Positions 20,958 through 32,060 of a stretch of 64,000 nucleotides of DNA are shown here, piece after piece. Within the stretch, counting starts at the first letter, position 1; each line of letters begins with the position of its first letter. The position numbers and the translations under genes are program-made. Source of the DNA: Diabrotica undecimpunctata (taxonomy: Eukaryota; Arthropoda; Insecta; Coleoptera; Chrysomelidae); contig NC_092806.1 of the NCBI RefSeq assembly GCF_040954645.1, forward strand, positions 115,984,458 through 116,048,457, in the 5' to 3' direction. The notes beneath the pieces are model-generated. The model did not search any database. It worked only from the letters and a program-made list of their open reading frames with translations, and was not told the origin of the DNA.

Positions 20958-21636
20958 CAAACATAAAATTGTTTAAAAATATATATTTCTTAAGATAAAT
21001 CAATTCTTAATTTCAATTCTGATGGAGGCTAGAAAAACGGCTCCTCGCAGCGAGGCTCCAGTGTGTGACGTCAGCAGTCGTATCGACAACTTGTTTTGTA
21101 TACGTATTTACGAAGTGTGACCAGTTCTTTAAGTATTTAATCACTGATAATAAAGCCAAATAAGTGGTGTTTTGTTCCTGGGTGTCTAAATACATCTAGA
21201 AACAATTCTGAGAAGATTTTTATTACAGTTCCAAACAATTTAACACCATATTCACTTAAAATTGTCAAACCACAGGTTTTTATATCTGTACCTCGGAGGG
21301 ATACAACACTATGTCCATTTTTTCAATTTTGACACTTTTACAGACTAATAATTAACTTTTATAACTTTATTTAAAGGAATAGAGCACTAGGTCCTAAACC
21401 ATTTGCTGATAAAGAAAGTGACCTTTAAAAGAACACCAAGGCCATTTTTACTTAGAGGGATAAAATACCATATGGACTTAATGTTTTGTCCCTCTAAGCA
21501 TGTGAATTACCGCCGCGCATATCTCTATGATGTTATACTCTATGATGTATACATATCTGTATGACTGTTAGTGATCTAATAATACTTTTGCCATTTATGG
21601 TGTGTTTACACTGGTTTGTTACTAATAATAAGAACA

Positions 21637-22580
21637 ATGAACCATAATTCTCGTAGGAGAAAGATTCTTGAAGTACCTACTAAAAAGTTCTGCGAATTCT
21701 TCTACTGCATTTACAGGTAAGCTACCTTTTTGCTCATTATTTTTAAATTATTAAAAAGCATAACCTCAAAAGGGTAATGTAGTAATTTGATACCAACCTT
21801 AGACTAGCAATATTATTAAATCTTTTAAAACCAATATTATACACCTTGTTTAATTTCAGAATCAAATAATACACCAAGCAATGATGTTTTAAATGAAGAG
21901 CATATTATTAAAGATGCCTTGAGTTTTGATAACGAAGATCAGTCTGATATAGACCAAAGTTCTGATAAACTATTCATAGTGGAAATGAATTAAGATCTGC
22001 ATTACTGAAATGGGCAGATACCGTCATTCCTGACAGTAAAATAGAAGAAATCATACTATGGTCTTACAAATGTTACGGCCAGAATAAAAATGTTAGCATT
22101 ATTATTTGTTTAAAAAGAAAGTGTGTAAGAAAGAGAAAAAACTTAACATTTCTATTTACACGCCCTGGGACTGGCAGCAGTTAGTCAGACAAACCTCAAT
22201 GAAAAATACCGTACATAATATGGAACTAGAAGATTTTAAAAATTTAAGGTCTTTGTATGATGTCAAAACATCTTAAAATCCGCCTGTGATTAATAGAAAA
22301 GAGACATTAACAAACAACAAGTTCTTCTGTCAAACTGTGTTTAACTGCAAGTTAAATAAAACAGCATTGGAACTCTGTTTTTAAAAAGTAATTTTCATGA
22401 CGAAAACCAGGAGATTGACTTAGGTTTCAAAGGCGACACCTTACATTGCCAAAAGATTTGCAACTGGTATCACAAAGACCAATACTTATATCACAACAAA
22501 AGTATAACGATCTATTGGCATTACTGTCATATGTTCCTACATTTTGCCATGATTTTTATCAAAACTTAAAGCATACCTAC
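21637..22580 (+). pseudogene. Spliced ORF of the TA-flanked transposon (unknown family, decayed)
   Basis: A start at 21637 reads M-N-H-N-S-R-R-R-K-I-L-E; after a likely one-base shift it continues as a Ser/Thr/Asn-rich stretch ending at a donor GTAAGC at 21717. An acceptor TTAATTTCAG ends at 21859 and the second exon reads E-S-N-N-T-P-S-N-D-V-L-N-E-E-H followed by an acidic region. A stop at about 21990 and several shifts follow. Later segments reappear in other frames: I-Y-T-P-W-D-W-Q-Q-L near 22160 and K-Y-N-D-L-L-A-L-L-S-Y-V-P-T-F-C-H-D-F-Y near 22500-22560. The last resembles uncharacterised proteins repeated in insect genomes (a P-x-x-Y/C-H-x-F-Y end). No catalytic motif of a known transposase was recognised. 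Confidence 0.45.
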
Positions 22581-23383
22581 TAGTAATACTAATAGTGACT
22601 ATCCAGGAGGAGACTTACTTGAGGATGACTGAGTGGTTTGTACCTAAAATGCCATTTTGGTTAAATACATAGATGTATTATTTGTATTTGTAAAGGTAAA
22701 TTATATGGTTAAATAAATTTTATCAGTAAAAGTCAAATAGGATTGTAGTTTTTATTGAATACCCCATACTAATTCTTACAGTACAATAACTTTATTAGAT
22801 GGATACAACACCATGTCCGTTAAAAGGGTTAAAAAACATAGGAACAAATTTGTTTTTAATTATAACAAATGCATTATGTAAATAACAATAAACAGAATGT
22901 TCTATTAAAATATTGTTTCGATATCTCAATAAATAGCTGCAGCAAATAATACTTTGGTGAAAAAAAGTTTAAAACTGCTCTCCTGTAAAGTTTTAAAAAT
23001 GAACATAGTGTTTGTTGATTCCTTCCGAGATACAGATATTTGCATTTATTTTTATTTTTTTTTTTCTAGTTTTCCCTCTCTTTGTAGCAAACACCACTTA
23101 TTTGGCTTCATTATCACTGTATAAATACTTAAAGAACTGGTTACACTTCGTAAATACGTATACACAACAAGTTGTCGATACGACTGCTGACGTCACACAC
23201 CGTAGCCTCGCTGCGAGGAGCCGTTTTTCTAGCCTCCATCAAAATTAAAATTAAGAATTGATTTATCTTAAAAAATATATATTTTTAAACAATTTCATAA
23301 TCTATTGAATTTAAATGAATTTAACTATATTTAAAAATTAGTGAACATCCCTATTATGGTTTAATCCTATATAAATACAATAT

Positions 23384-23890
23384 GTATCCTAAAACATTCC
23401 ACAAGAAAACAGTTTAAAAATTCGAAAAAATAATTCCCAGCGTTTGTTATTACCGGCAGTTTTTTCTAAAAAGGCTACGTATAAACTGATAAATTCACAA
23501 TAGCCCATTCTAAAATTTAATTGACATTAATAGTGCCTCATATTCATCGTTTTACTGGTCTTTTGCGTATCACATTTCACCGTCAGTAATTTTATGATTT
23601 ATTTATCAGATGTGTTGGAATTTTGTATGAAATTTAAAACGTTTTACGATAATTAAACGGAAAAGAAAGCACATATTTAGGGATCACTTTATCAGCGAAG
23701 GAAGAGATAAAAATACTGAAAATAATATCATAAGACGCAAGACAGTAGGCGATATCCAATGATTTATACACAACAATAAACACAAGTACAAAAAAAGCGA
23801 ACATTCAGCAGCTTTGTGAGATATTCACACACTGACAAGGAGAAAAGATCGGATTTGATCGGAAAAATATTCACATATTTTTTTACATAA
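23384..23890. other. No gene recognised
   Basis: AT-rich unassigned sequence between the Penelope element and the first foldback element. Confidence 0.4.
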
Positions 23891-25283
23891 TCACGTTCTT
23901 GGGATTTGGGATACCCCAAAATAAGGTGCAAGAGGTTGCACAGGGGTTTTAAACAAATTGCAACAATAAATTTTTACCAAAAAGCGGTACGCCGTAAAAA
24001 ATGTTTTAAATAAAAAATGTAGCTGAGATAATTTTTAACAAAAATGTTTATTAGAACTTTTCTGCGCCATTATCTTAGAAATAACGCTTGAAGCGACCGG
24101 TGATTTTCAATGTCGGGTAGGCGACCGAAATCAATTTTAAATAAAATTTATATCAACTCGACTGACTGTAAAAAATCGATATCTTTTCATCAGAGTGCCC
24201 TATCGACAAAAATCAAAATGCGTTTTAAAGGTAAATAGAGCAGTTTATGCAATTTTTGCATTTTACCGCATATAGTGTCAGTTTCTATAAAGGTGTTAAA
24301 TAAATGAACGTTTAGCGATTTTTACCTTTTTTACGATTCTCATGAAATCAATAATATCACTTCCATTGACCAGCCACTATAGAATTTTCATTAATAGATG
24401 TTAATCTTCAAAACATATAGCCTGAAATTTCGGTTTTGAGTTTTGGCAACAAATGTGAGCCATTTGAAATATGCCTAAAAACTTTGCTTTTGATTACACA
24501 AGTACGTTTTTCGAAACGACGCAACTTCAGCTACAAATTCCACCTAATACCGTTTTCGTGGAAGTAATTCACGTGACGTGCGATCTTTTGTGATGTGAGT
24601 GTTTAAATTCAGTGTTTTTTTGGGCATATTTCAAATGTCTCACCTTTGTTGCCCAAAGTCAAAACCGAAATTTCAGGCTATGTTTTGAAGATTGGTCTCT
24701 AATAATGAGAATTCCATAGTGATCGGTCAATGGAAATGATAAATTTTATTGATCCTATGAGAATCGTAAAAAACGGTAAAAATCGCTAAACGTTTATTTA
24801 TTTAACACATTTATAGAAATTGACTTCATTTGCGGCATTCAACAAAAGTTTTATAGGAAAGCTGCACTTTCCACCTTTTAAACGCATTTTTTTTTTTGTC
24901 AAGATGACAATATTATCAAAAGATATGGAATTTTTACCATCGAGTTGATACAAATTTTATTTAAAATTGATTTTGCGCACGTACCCTACATTGAAAATTA
25001 CCGGTCGCCTCAAGCGATGTTTCGATGTTTCATTCATTCATAGATTCATTCTACACAAATCATGCTTATAAATATTTTTGTTTTCAAATTTTTCACCTAC
25101 ATTTTTTGAAGTTATACTTCTATACGCGCGCTCCACGTTGGAAATTTGTATGGGAGTGAAACCATTACATATGTAAGATAATGAGTAAGAGAAAGACAGA
25201 AGATATATTTTCTCTCTCTTCCTCTCTCGAATATAAAAATGTTCCTTTTGTATATGTAATTTAATATAATATATATTATATAA

Positions 25284-25347
<64 letters not shown>

Positions 25348-25435
25348 TATTATACATATAATATTATACATATAATAAAATATTTATTAATATTATTATT
25401 TATGTGATATGTTTTATATTATTTATTCATCATCA

Positions 25436-26125
25436 TTCAATCTTCGCTTATCCACTGCTGGACATAGATCTCCCTCATCATTTTCCATCTATTTCGATCT
25501 TGTGCCTCTTGCATCCAATTTCTATGACAACGTTTTAGATCGTCAGTCCAACGTGTTGGTGGACGACCTCTACTTCGGTACGCATCATCTCTTGGTCTCC
25601 ATTCCAGTATCCGCTTTGTCCATCTATTGTCTGTCATTCGAGCCACGTGACCTGCCCAGTTCCATTTTAGTGTTGCTACTCTCTCTACTGCATCAGCCAC
25701 TCCTGTTCTTTGTCGTAGCTGGCGATTTGGGATCTTGTCTCGTAGTGAAACGCCCAACATAGCACGCTCCATCGCCCTTTGACACACACGGATCTTTTGA
25801 ACTGTTCTCCTTGTCATGGTCAACGTTTCGGCACCGTAAGTTAACACTGGCAAAACACACTGATTAACGTTTTTCTTTTAAGGCATATTGGTATATCAGA
25901 CGATTTGAAAATATAGTTCAGCTTGCCGAAGGCTGCCCAAGTCAGTCTTATACGACGGAGAAGCTCAACGGTTTGGTTATCTTTTCCTATGCGAATCTCA
26001 TGACCTAGGTATTTATAGGCCATTACCTGGTCTATGGATCTTGTTCCTACGCATATATCTTCGCTGACTACAAGATTTGTCATCATCTGGGTTTTAGATA
26101 TATTTATTTTCAATCCCCCTTCTAG
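25436..26125 (-). pseudogene. RTE-like LINE 3' fragment
   Basis: Two overlapping minus-strand frames (25841-26113 and 25437-25853) read I-N-I-S-K-T-Q-M-M (block after the active site), Y-K-Y-L-G-H-E-I-R, then L-T-Y-G-A-E-T-L-T-M, G-H-V-A-R-M and R-G-R-P-P-T-R-W-T-D-D-L-K-R to the end. One frameshift near 25850 separates them. The catalytic part of the reverse transcriptase was not copied. The 3' end is a TGATGATGAATAAATA-type tail. It is nearly identical to the copy at 29096-30272, so both come from the same recently active subfamily. Confidence 0.85.
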
Positions 26126-26238
26126 TATTATTTATTAAATGTTCATAATTATATTGTTCTTTTGTATTTCAAAATAATAATCTCAATAAATCACTGTATA
26201 ATCCAGAACTGTCAATTTTGAAATATATTTGTGTTATG

Positions 26239-26310
26239 TCCTCGGTAGTGTAGTAGTCAGTATCCCCTCCCGTCACGCGGGAGACCGGGGTTCAATTCCC
26301 AGTCGGGGAG
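26239..26310 (+). tRNA. tRNA-Asp (GTC)-like gene
   Basis: 72 bases fold as a tRNA: acceptor stem TCCTCGG/TCGGGGA with discriminator G, a D arm containing the A box TAGTGTAGTAG, anticodon loop CCGTCAC with GTC at positions 34-36, and a T arm with the B box GGTTCAATTCC. TTTTTT follows at 26313, a polymerase III stop. Two stem mismatches (one in the anticodon stem, one in the T stem) differ from the usual insect tRNA-Asp. It sits inside an inverted-repeat element, so it may be a captured or decaying copy rather than a working gene. Confidence 0.6.
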
Positions 26311-26329
26311 GACTTTTTTATTAATGTTA

Positions 26330-26505
26330 TTACATTATTGTCATTTTTAAATACTTATGGATATTGCATTTTAATTTGTATTGTATTATTATATATGGAA
26401 TTATGTTGCACTGTATTGTAGTGTATTTTTTTATGTATATTATTGTCATTTTTAAATACTTATGAACATTGCAGTTTAATTTGTATTGTATTATTATATT
26501 AATAA
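26330..26505. repeat. Direct repeat of about 65 bp downstream of the tRNA-like gene
   Basis: The unit beginning ATTGTCATTTTTAAATACTTATG occurs at about 26336 and again at about 26442, with few differences, separated by about 105 bp start to start. No coding meaning. Confidence 0.6.
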
Positions 26506-26961
26506 CAAAATAAACAATGAAGTTTACTGCAGAGTATGTGTAAAAAAAATTTGCATTCAACTCCTTTCATACATATATGAAAATAAAAATATACATTTTC
26601 ATCAAAATATTGATTCAATCCTTCATTGTTAGTAAGTTGTTATTAATTCTGTTTCTCTTTCTGCTATGTCTTACCTATAAAATTACATATGTAATGATTG
26701 TGCAGATTGACTCCCAAATAAATTTGTAACGGCGAATGTGTGTATAGAAGTGTAACTACTGCCACACCCGTTTTTTTATTTGAAATATTTTTTTCTACTG
26801 AGTACACGTTCTTAGGGTTTTAGGGGAAAGCCTTGGGGTAATATTGGTAAAAATTTTTGCATATTTTTTAAGGTCCAAAAAAAATGGCATTCTCAGCAAA
26901 ATTCAGCTTGTTCGTATGATTTTTAGAGGTCAAATCTCTGATGACTGGACTAATTTTTTTC

Positions 26962-27790
26962 TTAAAATTCCGTCTGCTGTGGAAGGTTGGATATTAACAT
27001 GACAATTTTCAGTTTATTTATGGCAGCTCTAAAAATTTGGATGGAACTCAAGTTAAACCATTCTCTTAGATTTCGCAACCAAGAGAATTTTCTTCCTCTA
27101 TCCCTTTTACCTTTCATAAGCAACTGTAGCAGCCTGTATCTTGATCCTTTCATGACATATATTTAAATATATGTCATGAAATGACCCAGAAAAGGTCCAA
27201 AATATTTAAGTTTCGCTTTTTAATAGTTTGAACGACTTCCTTATTTTTATTAAATCTGCGTAGGACTTCAATATTTTGTAATCCTGTCTACCCACGATAT
27301 AAAGTAGTATATCGCAGTAATCTTATTCTCACGTCCATCTTTAGATTTTTATTTCATAAAACTTTCTTCATACTTACAAATTTGGCTCTAACAATTTCAA
27401 TATGACTTTTAATCTCTTGAATTTTCTCCGCTTCGAGAGTTATTATCCATGTATCCAAGTACTTGTACCTGTTTACTATTTCTATTTCAATATTGTTCAT
27501 ATTTAATGTTTCGTTGTCTCGTAGATGTTTTGTGATAAGCATAATATTTGTCTTCCTTAAGTTAATATGCCATCTTTGTAATAGTCTGTACGTCTAAAGG
27601 TATGTAATTATAGTTCAAGTAAATATATGACCGTATCATATGCATACCTCAGGCTGTTAATAATTTCTCCATTTATAATCAAAATATCTTGGCAATCTTC
27701 TAGTCTCTTTAAAGATTGCTCCTCTGTATAAGTTAAATAACAGCGGAAACAATACGTACCTGTTATAATCCTCAAGTTAAACCCATAAAA
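26962..27790 (-). pseudogene. RTE-like LINE 3' half, decayed
   Basis: Minus-strand frames show K-T-N-I-M-L-I-T-K near 27550, Y-K-Y-L-D-T-W-I near 27455, I-E-I-V-R-A-K-F near 27390 and finally G-R-K-F-S-W-L-R-N-L-R-E-W-F with F-R-A-A-I-N-K near 27030-27100. This matches the tail at 5757-6016 and the copies at 33345 and 42200. The middle (around the cysteine/tyrosine block) is deleted or shifted. It abuts the outer end of foldback element A at 26955. Confidence 0.75.
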
Positions 27791-28290
27791 GAGTTATTTA
27801 GGGTGCACGGGTGGCAGCACAGAGAGTATTTTTTGAGACTTAAACTTTTTCTATTGTTTTGTAAACCCTGTATTACGAAAAATACTGCTCTATGAACACT
27901 TTTTTTTTCACAAAGTAAAAGTGAAAAACCCCAATAGTTGGCTGTATACCATAGTTAAAAAAAAACTTATAAAGAAGTGAAAACAACTGATGACACAAAA
28001 ATGGTCATCTTCTCTCAATAGTCAATGGTCCTTTTTTTTAGCTAGTTTTAACTACTTATAAATGCAAGTATTTTCCACATGTTTAGTAATCAACATTCAC
28101 CATGTTACCTTATATATGTGTCATTTTAAAGTGGAAATATACTTCTGGGTTTCACTGACCGAAAACATTTTGAAAATTTGTAATCCTTTTGGATAAATTT
28201 TAAATATTTTAATAAAATATACCATCACACAGCAGAAGTCTTTACTTCTTTGTAAGTATTTTTTCTTCAGTCTAAAGAACTATATTGACT
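27791..28290. repeat. Decayed repeat related to the hammerhead-like repeat at 54.7 kb
   Basis: 28140-28270 aligns by eye with 54780-54910: TTTCACTGA, then a gap where stem II should be, CCGAAAAC, ATTTTAATAAAATATACCATC and ACTTC. A further piece at about 27930-27995 matches the same repeat in inverted orientation. The gap removes stem II, so this copy is not a ribozyme. Confidence 0.4.
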
Positions 28291-29010
28291 AAAATTTTAA
28301 ACCAAACGTCAAGTCAAGATAACAACAATTAATCATTTATTTTCTCTTCTTTATAACCTCTTTATACATTACAACCAACACAATGTCTAATTAGACAATT
28401 GGCTGAACTTCGATCGGTTTATACCGGCAAGTCAAAAATCATTTCTTTTGGCGGATGCAATATTTGGTAGCATGTAATCTTACCTTATGTTATTAATTCA
28501 ACAATGCTGTGGACTTTTACTTTATTTTACACAATATAACTAAACTAATATTGGATTAGTCACCAATAATAAGCAACACTTCATATAGTTACTATAATTT
28601 TCTGACAACTTCTTCATTGTAGACAGTTGTTAGAAACCTTCCAAATAGCCATAGCAATATAAATAAAAAATGTATATTTTAAGCTTACTTTTCTCGTATT
28701 TATTTATAAATAGGTATCACGTTTCTATCCCAAGATTTCTATGTGTTAATTAATACTAATCAAGTGATTCCGTTTTATTTGATAGCCGTCTCGATACCAA
28801 AGTTATTTTAATAGCATCTTTAGATACCTTTAATGGTAAATCTCCGTAAATCATCAGCCTACCTAGATAATTGCACTAAACTACTGACTTATATATACCT
28901 ACTTCCTCAAGATATGGTCAACCGTTATATTTTCGCACTAGTAAGCTTCATTCTCAAGATGGAATGGATCCTTCCTTCTACGAGCGACATATAACTATGT
29001 CACGAGGGTT
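28291..29010. other. No gene recognised
   Basis: AT-rich unassigned sequence with no domain-bearing frame and no clear inverted repeat. Confidence 0.4.
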
Positions 29011-29095
29011 ATTCTACAAGCCCATGGGAGAATTTTAATGGGTCATTTGACCAGTATGAATCACATATTAAATAATACTACAATATGTAGTTACA

Positions 29096-30272
29096 GAGAA
29101 AAGGCTATAGAACAAACGATCACCTACTGGTAATAAAAAATCTTACAGAAAAATGCACTGAATAAAATAAACCACTAATAAACCACTAGCTTTAATATTT
29201 GTCGACTATGAAAAGGCATTCGACACCGTAAATCAACAAAAAATATTGGAAGCCTTGACAGAATGCCGAATTGACTATCGGTATATAAATATAATTAAAC
29301 ATATATACCAAAACGCAACAGCCAGTGTTAGAGTGGGTGATCGTTAAACCCAGAAATTCCCGATACAACGTGGAGTACGCCAGGGGGACACCATATCGCC
29401 GAAACTGTTCACTACGCTTTTGGAATATATATGTAAAAGGGCAAAACTGACCGACAAGGGCATAAACATAAACGGAGAAAAGCTTAGCCATCTAAGGTTT
29501 GCAGATGATATTGTACTAATAGCTGATAGGATAGATGAGGCCAAAGAACTTTTAAATCAGCTCTACCTTTCCTCGCTAGAAGGGGGATTGAAAATAAATA
29601 TATCTAAAACCCAGATGATGACAAATCTTGTAGTCAGCGAAGATATATGCGTAGAAACAAGATCCATTGGCCAGGTAATGGCCTATAAATACCTAGGTCA
29701 TGAGATTCGCATAGGAAAAGATAACCAAACCGTTGAGCTTCTCCGTCGTATAAGACTGACTTGGGCAGCCTTCGGCAAGCTGAACCATATTTTCAAATCG
29801 TCTGATATACCAATATGCCTTAAAAGAAAAACGTTTAATCAGTGTGTTTTGCCAGTGTTAACTTACGGTGCCGAAACGTTGACCATGACAAGGAGAACAG
29901 TTCAAAAGATCCGTGTGTATCAAAGGGCGATGGAGCGTGCTATGTTGATCGTTTCACTACGAGACAAGATCCCAAATCGCCAGCTACGACAAAGAACAGG
30001 AGTGGCTGATGCAGTAGAGAGAGTAGCAACACTAAAATGGAACTGGGCAGGTCACGTGGCTCGAATGACAGACAATAGATGGACAAAGCGGATACTGGAA
30101 TGGAGACCAAGAGATGATGCCTACCGAAGTAGAGGTCGTCCACCAACACGTTGGACTGACGATCTAAAACGTTGTCATAGGAATTGGATGCAAGAGGCAC
30201 AAGATCGAAATAGATGGAAAATTATGAGGGAGATCTATGTCCAGCAGTGGATAAGCGAAGATTGAATGATGA
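29096..30272 (+). mobile_element. 5'-truncated RTE-like LINE with perfect 10-bp target duplication
   Basis: TGTAGTTACA occurs at 29086-29095 and again at 30273-30282, exactly where the arm of the palindromic element is interrupted and resumes. The LINE ends in TGAATGATGA without a long A-tail, as RTE-type elements do. Confidence 0.87.
29100..30265 (+). pseudogene. RTE-like reverse transcriptase, C-terminal two thirds
   Basis: Starts inside the reverse transcriptase with N-D-H-L-L-V-I-K-N-L, then F-V-D-Y-E-K-A-F-D-T-V near 29210 (first catalytic Asp), R-G-V-R-Q-G-D-T-I-S-P near 29370, and L-R-F-A-D-D-I-V-L-I-A near 29500, the F-A-D-D active site. After I-N-I-S-K-T-Q and K-Y-L-G-H-E-I comes the tail with L-T-Y-G-A-E-T, G-H-V-A-R-M and R-G-R-P-P-T-R-W-T-D. 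From 29420 to 30265 the frame is open for 281 codons. One stop at 29346 and a shift near 29160 break the upstream part. The endonuclease is absent by truncation. This is the best preserved copy of its subfamily in the window. Confidence 0.88.
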
Positions 30273-30669
30273 TGTAGTTACAACTATGCCGTCAATTCTT
30301 ATCGGTACATGTGAGTCATAGGTAAGATAAACTTCTCACTCAAGGTGGTAAGCTTTTTTTGGCCAAACATTTTTGTACGCATTTATAACTTACCTAGGAA
30401 GGTAATACAAAAATATTGACCTGAGAACTAATGCCGTACAAAAATATTGGTACCAGGAGCAGGGAAATTTTTTTATTTTCGGAAAATTTTTTTCCTTTTT
30501 TCGGTGATTTGACACAGGTGATCACACACCAAGCAGTGCATTTTGGATGTGTACCGATAAGAATTGGCGGCATAGTTTCTAAAGTTACTATACTAGTTAT
30601 TATAGTATTGATTTATATGTGATTTATGCTGGGTCAAATGACCCATTAAAAATGTCCCATGGGCTTGTA

Positions 30670-30940
30670 GTCTAGGTATGGTCTGGGTGCTTTCAATTTT
30701 AAATTGTCTCCTTATTTGTATCGCGCGATCTTTGTACTTTGTGATCTTATCGTGCATAACACGCAGATTGTTGTTGTTAGTTGTTAGGTACCACATCAAT
30801 AAAGTGTATTAACTAGTGTGCTATTCGGTCTAATTAGTATCACTGGTTTATCTGTGAACATAACATGGTCCTAATATAGCTTGTAGGTAGTTATAGGTCA
30901 TTGCTATAAGTTGTCATTTTTATGTATCAGGGATATATTT
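30670..30940. other. No gene recognised
   Basis: A 68-codon minus-strand frame (30593-30799) contains a charged segment and I-P-R-L-Q-A-H-G but no known domain; it overlaps the palindromic element and is probably chance or a LINE relic. Confidence 0.35.
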
Positions 30941-30944
30941 ATCT

Positions 30945-32060
30945 TCTTCTTCTTTGAGTACCGTGCCCAAGTTTTAGGCGTGGGTAGCTTCCATGACGAT
31001 TTGTCGATATCGTTCTCGATCTTACGCGGCATGTAATAATTCACCTGCTAATAAGCCAGTATATTGACGAAGGTTTCGGAGCCATTTCTCTTTTTTATCA
31101 TCTTTATTAAGTCGCCTTCACATTGACCTGCTCTGTTCAAGATTTCTCTGTTTGAAATGTGTTGAACCCATGATATTCTGAGCATTCTACGATATAACCA
31201 CATCTCAAAGGCTTCTAATTTGTTCATCATGTTAACCTTCATAATCCAGGTTTCACATCCATACAGTAATACAGGATACACATAACATTTTAGGAACTTA
31301 ATTCTCAGCTCTAAGTTCAGCTGAGAATTGCTCAGAATAGATTTAAGTTTCATAAATGCTCCTCTTGCAATTTCTATACGAGTTTTAATTTCTTCATCCG
31401 GATTTAGTGTCTCGTTTATCCAACATCCTAGGTATTTAAAATGGTTAACTTTTGTTATCGGCTCATTATTGACAATTAGTTGTATAGCGCCGAGGTCTTG
31501 TTTTCTAACCACAAGTAACTTTGTCTTTGTTGTATTTATGCTTAGTCCGTTATTAGAGCATTCTTTAGTGACTAGATCTAAAGGAATTGGAGATCTTCGA
31601 TACTTTCAGCCATGATCGCGGTGTCATCTGCATATCTGATGTTGTTAATAGTTTCTCCTCCGATTCGAACTCCACATTGCCCTTCCAAGGCTTCGTTAAA
31701 AATTATTTCTGATTAAACGTTAAACAAAGTTGGGGACAACACACAACCCTGTTTAACACCTCTTTGAATACAAATTTTGTCTGTTTCTTTGCCGTCTACC
31801 AGAATAGAAACTTCTTGATTCCAATATAGATATTGTAAAAGTCTCAGCCTACCATGTTGAACCCTATCAAACGTCTTCTCAAAATCTATAAAACAGACGT
31901 AAATTGGTTTCTGTACTTCCCATGATCATTGAAGTAGTGTTAGCATTAAGAACAAAGCTTCCCTTGTCCCCAATCCTTCTCTGAAACCGAACTGTTTATT
32001 TCCCATTGTGTCTTCATTTCCCATTGCGTCTGATATATTTATATCAAGAGAGAATTATCA
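30945..32060 (-). pseudogene. RTE-like LINE, reverse transcriptase to 3' end
   Basis: On the minus strand from about 32060: Q-F-G-F-R-K-G, F-I-D/Y-F-E-K-T-F-D-R-V near 31880, G-V-K-Q-G-C-V-L-S-P near 31750, N-I-R-Y-A-D-D-T-A-I-M near 31640 (Y-A-D-D active site), then a 154-codon frame 31048-31512 with F-K-Y-L-G-C-W-I-N-E, L-L-Y-G-C-E-T-W and M-W-L-Y-R-R-M-L-R-I-S-W. The last part is shifted and deleted, ending with Y-R-Q-I-V-M-E and an A/G-rich tail near 30945. At least three frame breaks. It is a different subfamily from the copy at 29096. Confidence 0.82.

Larger units (their letters stand above)
20870..23351 (+). mobile_element. DNA transposon with TA target duplication and about 300-bp inverted repeats
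   Basis: Ends are GGGATATTCACTAATTTTT on the left and its near-identical complement on the right, each flanked by TA (20868-20869 and 23352-23353). Inverted similarity continues inwards to about 21190 and 23080, interrupted in the left arm by a 60-bp TA microsatellite (about 20896-20956). The insertion lies inside the right flanking repeat of the Penelope element; the uninterrupted left flank shows the original target. Superfamily not determined; a TA duplication would fit Tc1/mariner relatives. Confidence 0.75.
18902..23383 (+). mobile_element. Penelope-like element with inverted flanking repeats, split by a TA-flanked transposon
   Basis: The left flank from 18902 (ATATTGTATTTATATAGG...) to about 19095 is repeated in inverted orientation on the right. 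The right copy is in two pieces: about 20688-20867 and 23354-23383. The gap is a later transposon insertion (20870-23351). The core between the flanking repeats encodes a Penelope-type reverse transcriptase and GIY-YIG-like end. Inverted rather than direct flanking repeats are known in this class. Confidence 0.78.
25111..26768. mobile_element. Inverted-repeat element inserted in foldback element A
   Basis: Left repeat from about 25111 (AGTTATACTTCTATACGCG...) to about 25200 and right repeat from about 26630 to 26768 are inverted copies, including a shared CATTACATATGTAA palindrome. Its interior holds a TA microsatellite (25287-25340), three tandem 14-bp units (about 25340-25380), an RTE-like fragment, the tRNA-Asp-like gene and a direct repeat. 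Target duplication not resolved. Confidence 0.6.
23900..26955. mobile_element. Foldback element A, interrupted by a second inverted-repeat element
   Basis: The palindrome is centred near 24540: left arm about 23930-24480, right arm about 24600-25110. The right arm resumes at about 26771 and ends near 26955 with GGTCAAATCTCTGATGACTGGACTA. The same outer end occurs at the right edge of foldback element B (about 52250-52275), and both share the arm segments around AGCGACCGG and AATCAATTTTAAATAAAATTT. The outer left boundary is not sharply defined. No transposase seen. Confidence 0.65.
29017..30667. mobile_element. Palindromic TA-flanked element, interrupted by an RTE-like insertion
   Basis: Left arm 29017-29095, continued at 30283-30320, and right arm about 30540-30667 are inverted copies starting CAAGCCCATGGGA. 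TA flanks the element (29015-29016 and 30668-30669). Without the LINE insertion (29096-30272) it would be a palindrome of roughly 470 bp, with no coding capacity. This is a MITE-like element. Confidence 0.75.

Noticed and set aside
25038..25357. Open frames of 81-101 codons on the minus strand
   Set aside because: They consist largely of Tyr-Ile repeats translated from the TA microsatellite.
25409..25762. 117-codon plus-strand open frame
   Set aside because: It is the antisense of the RTE-like LINE tail; the minus-strand frame has the protein motifs.
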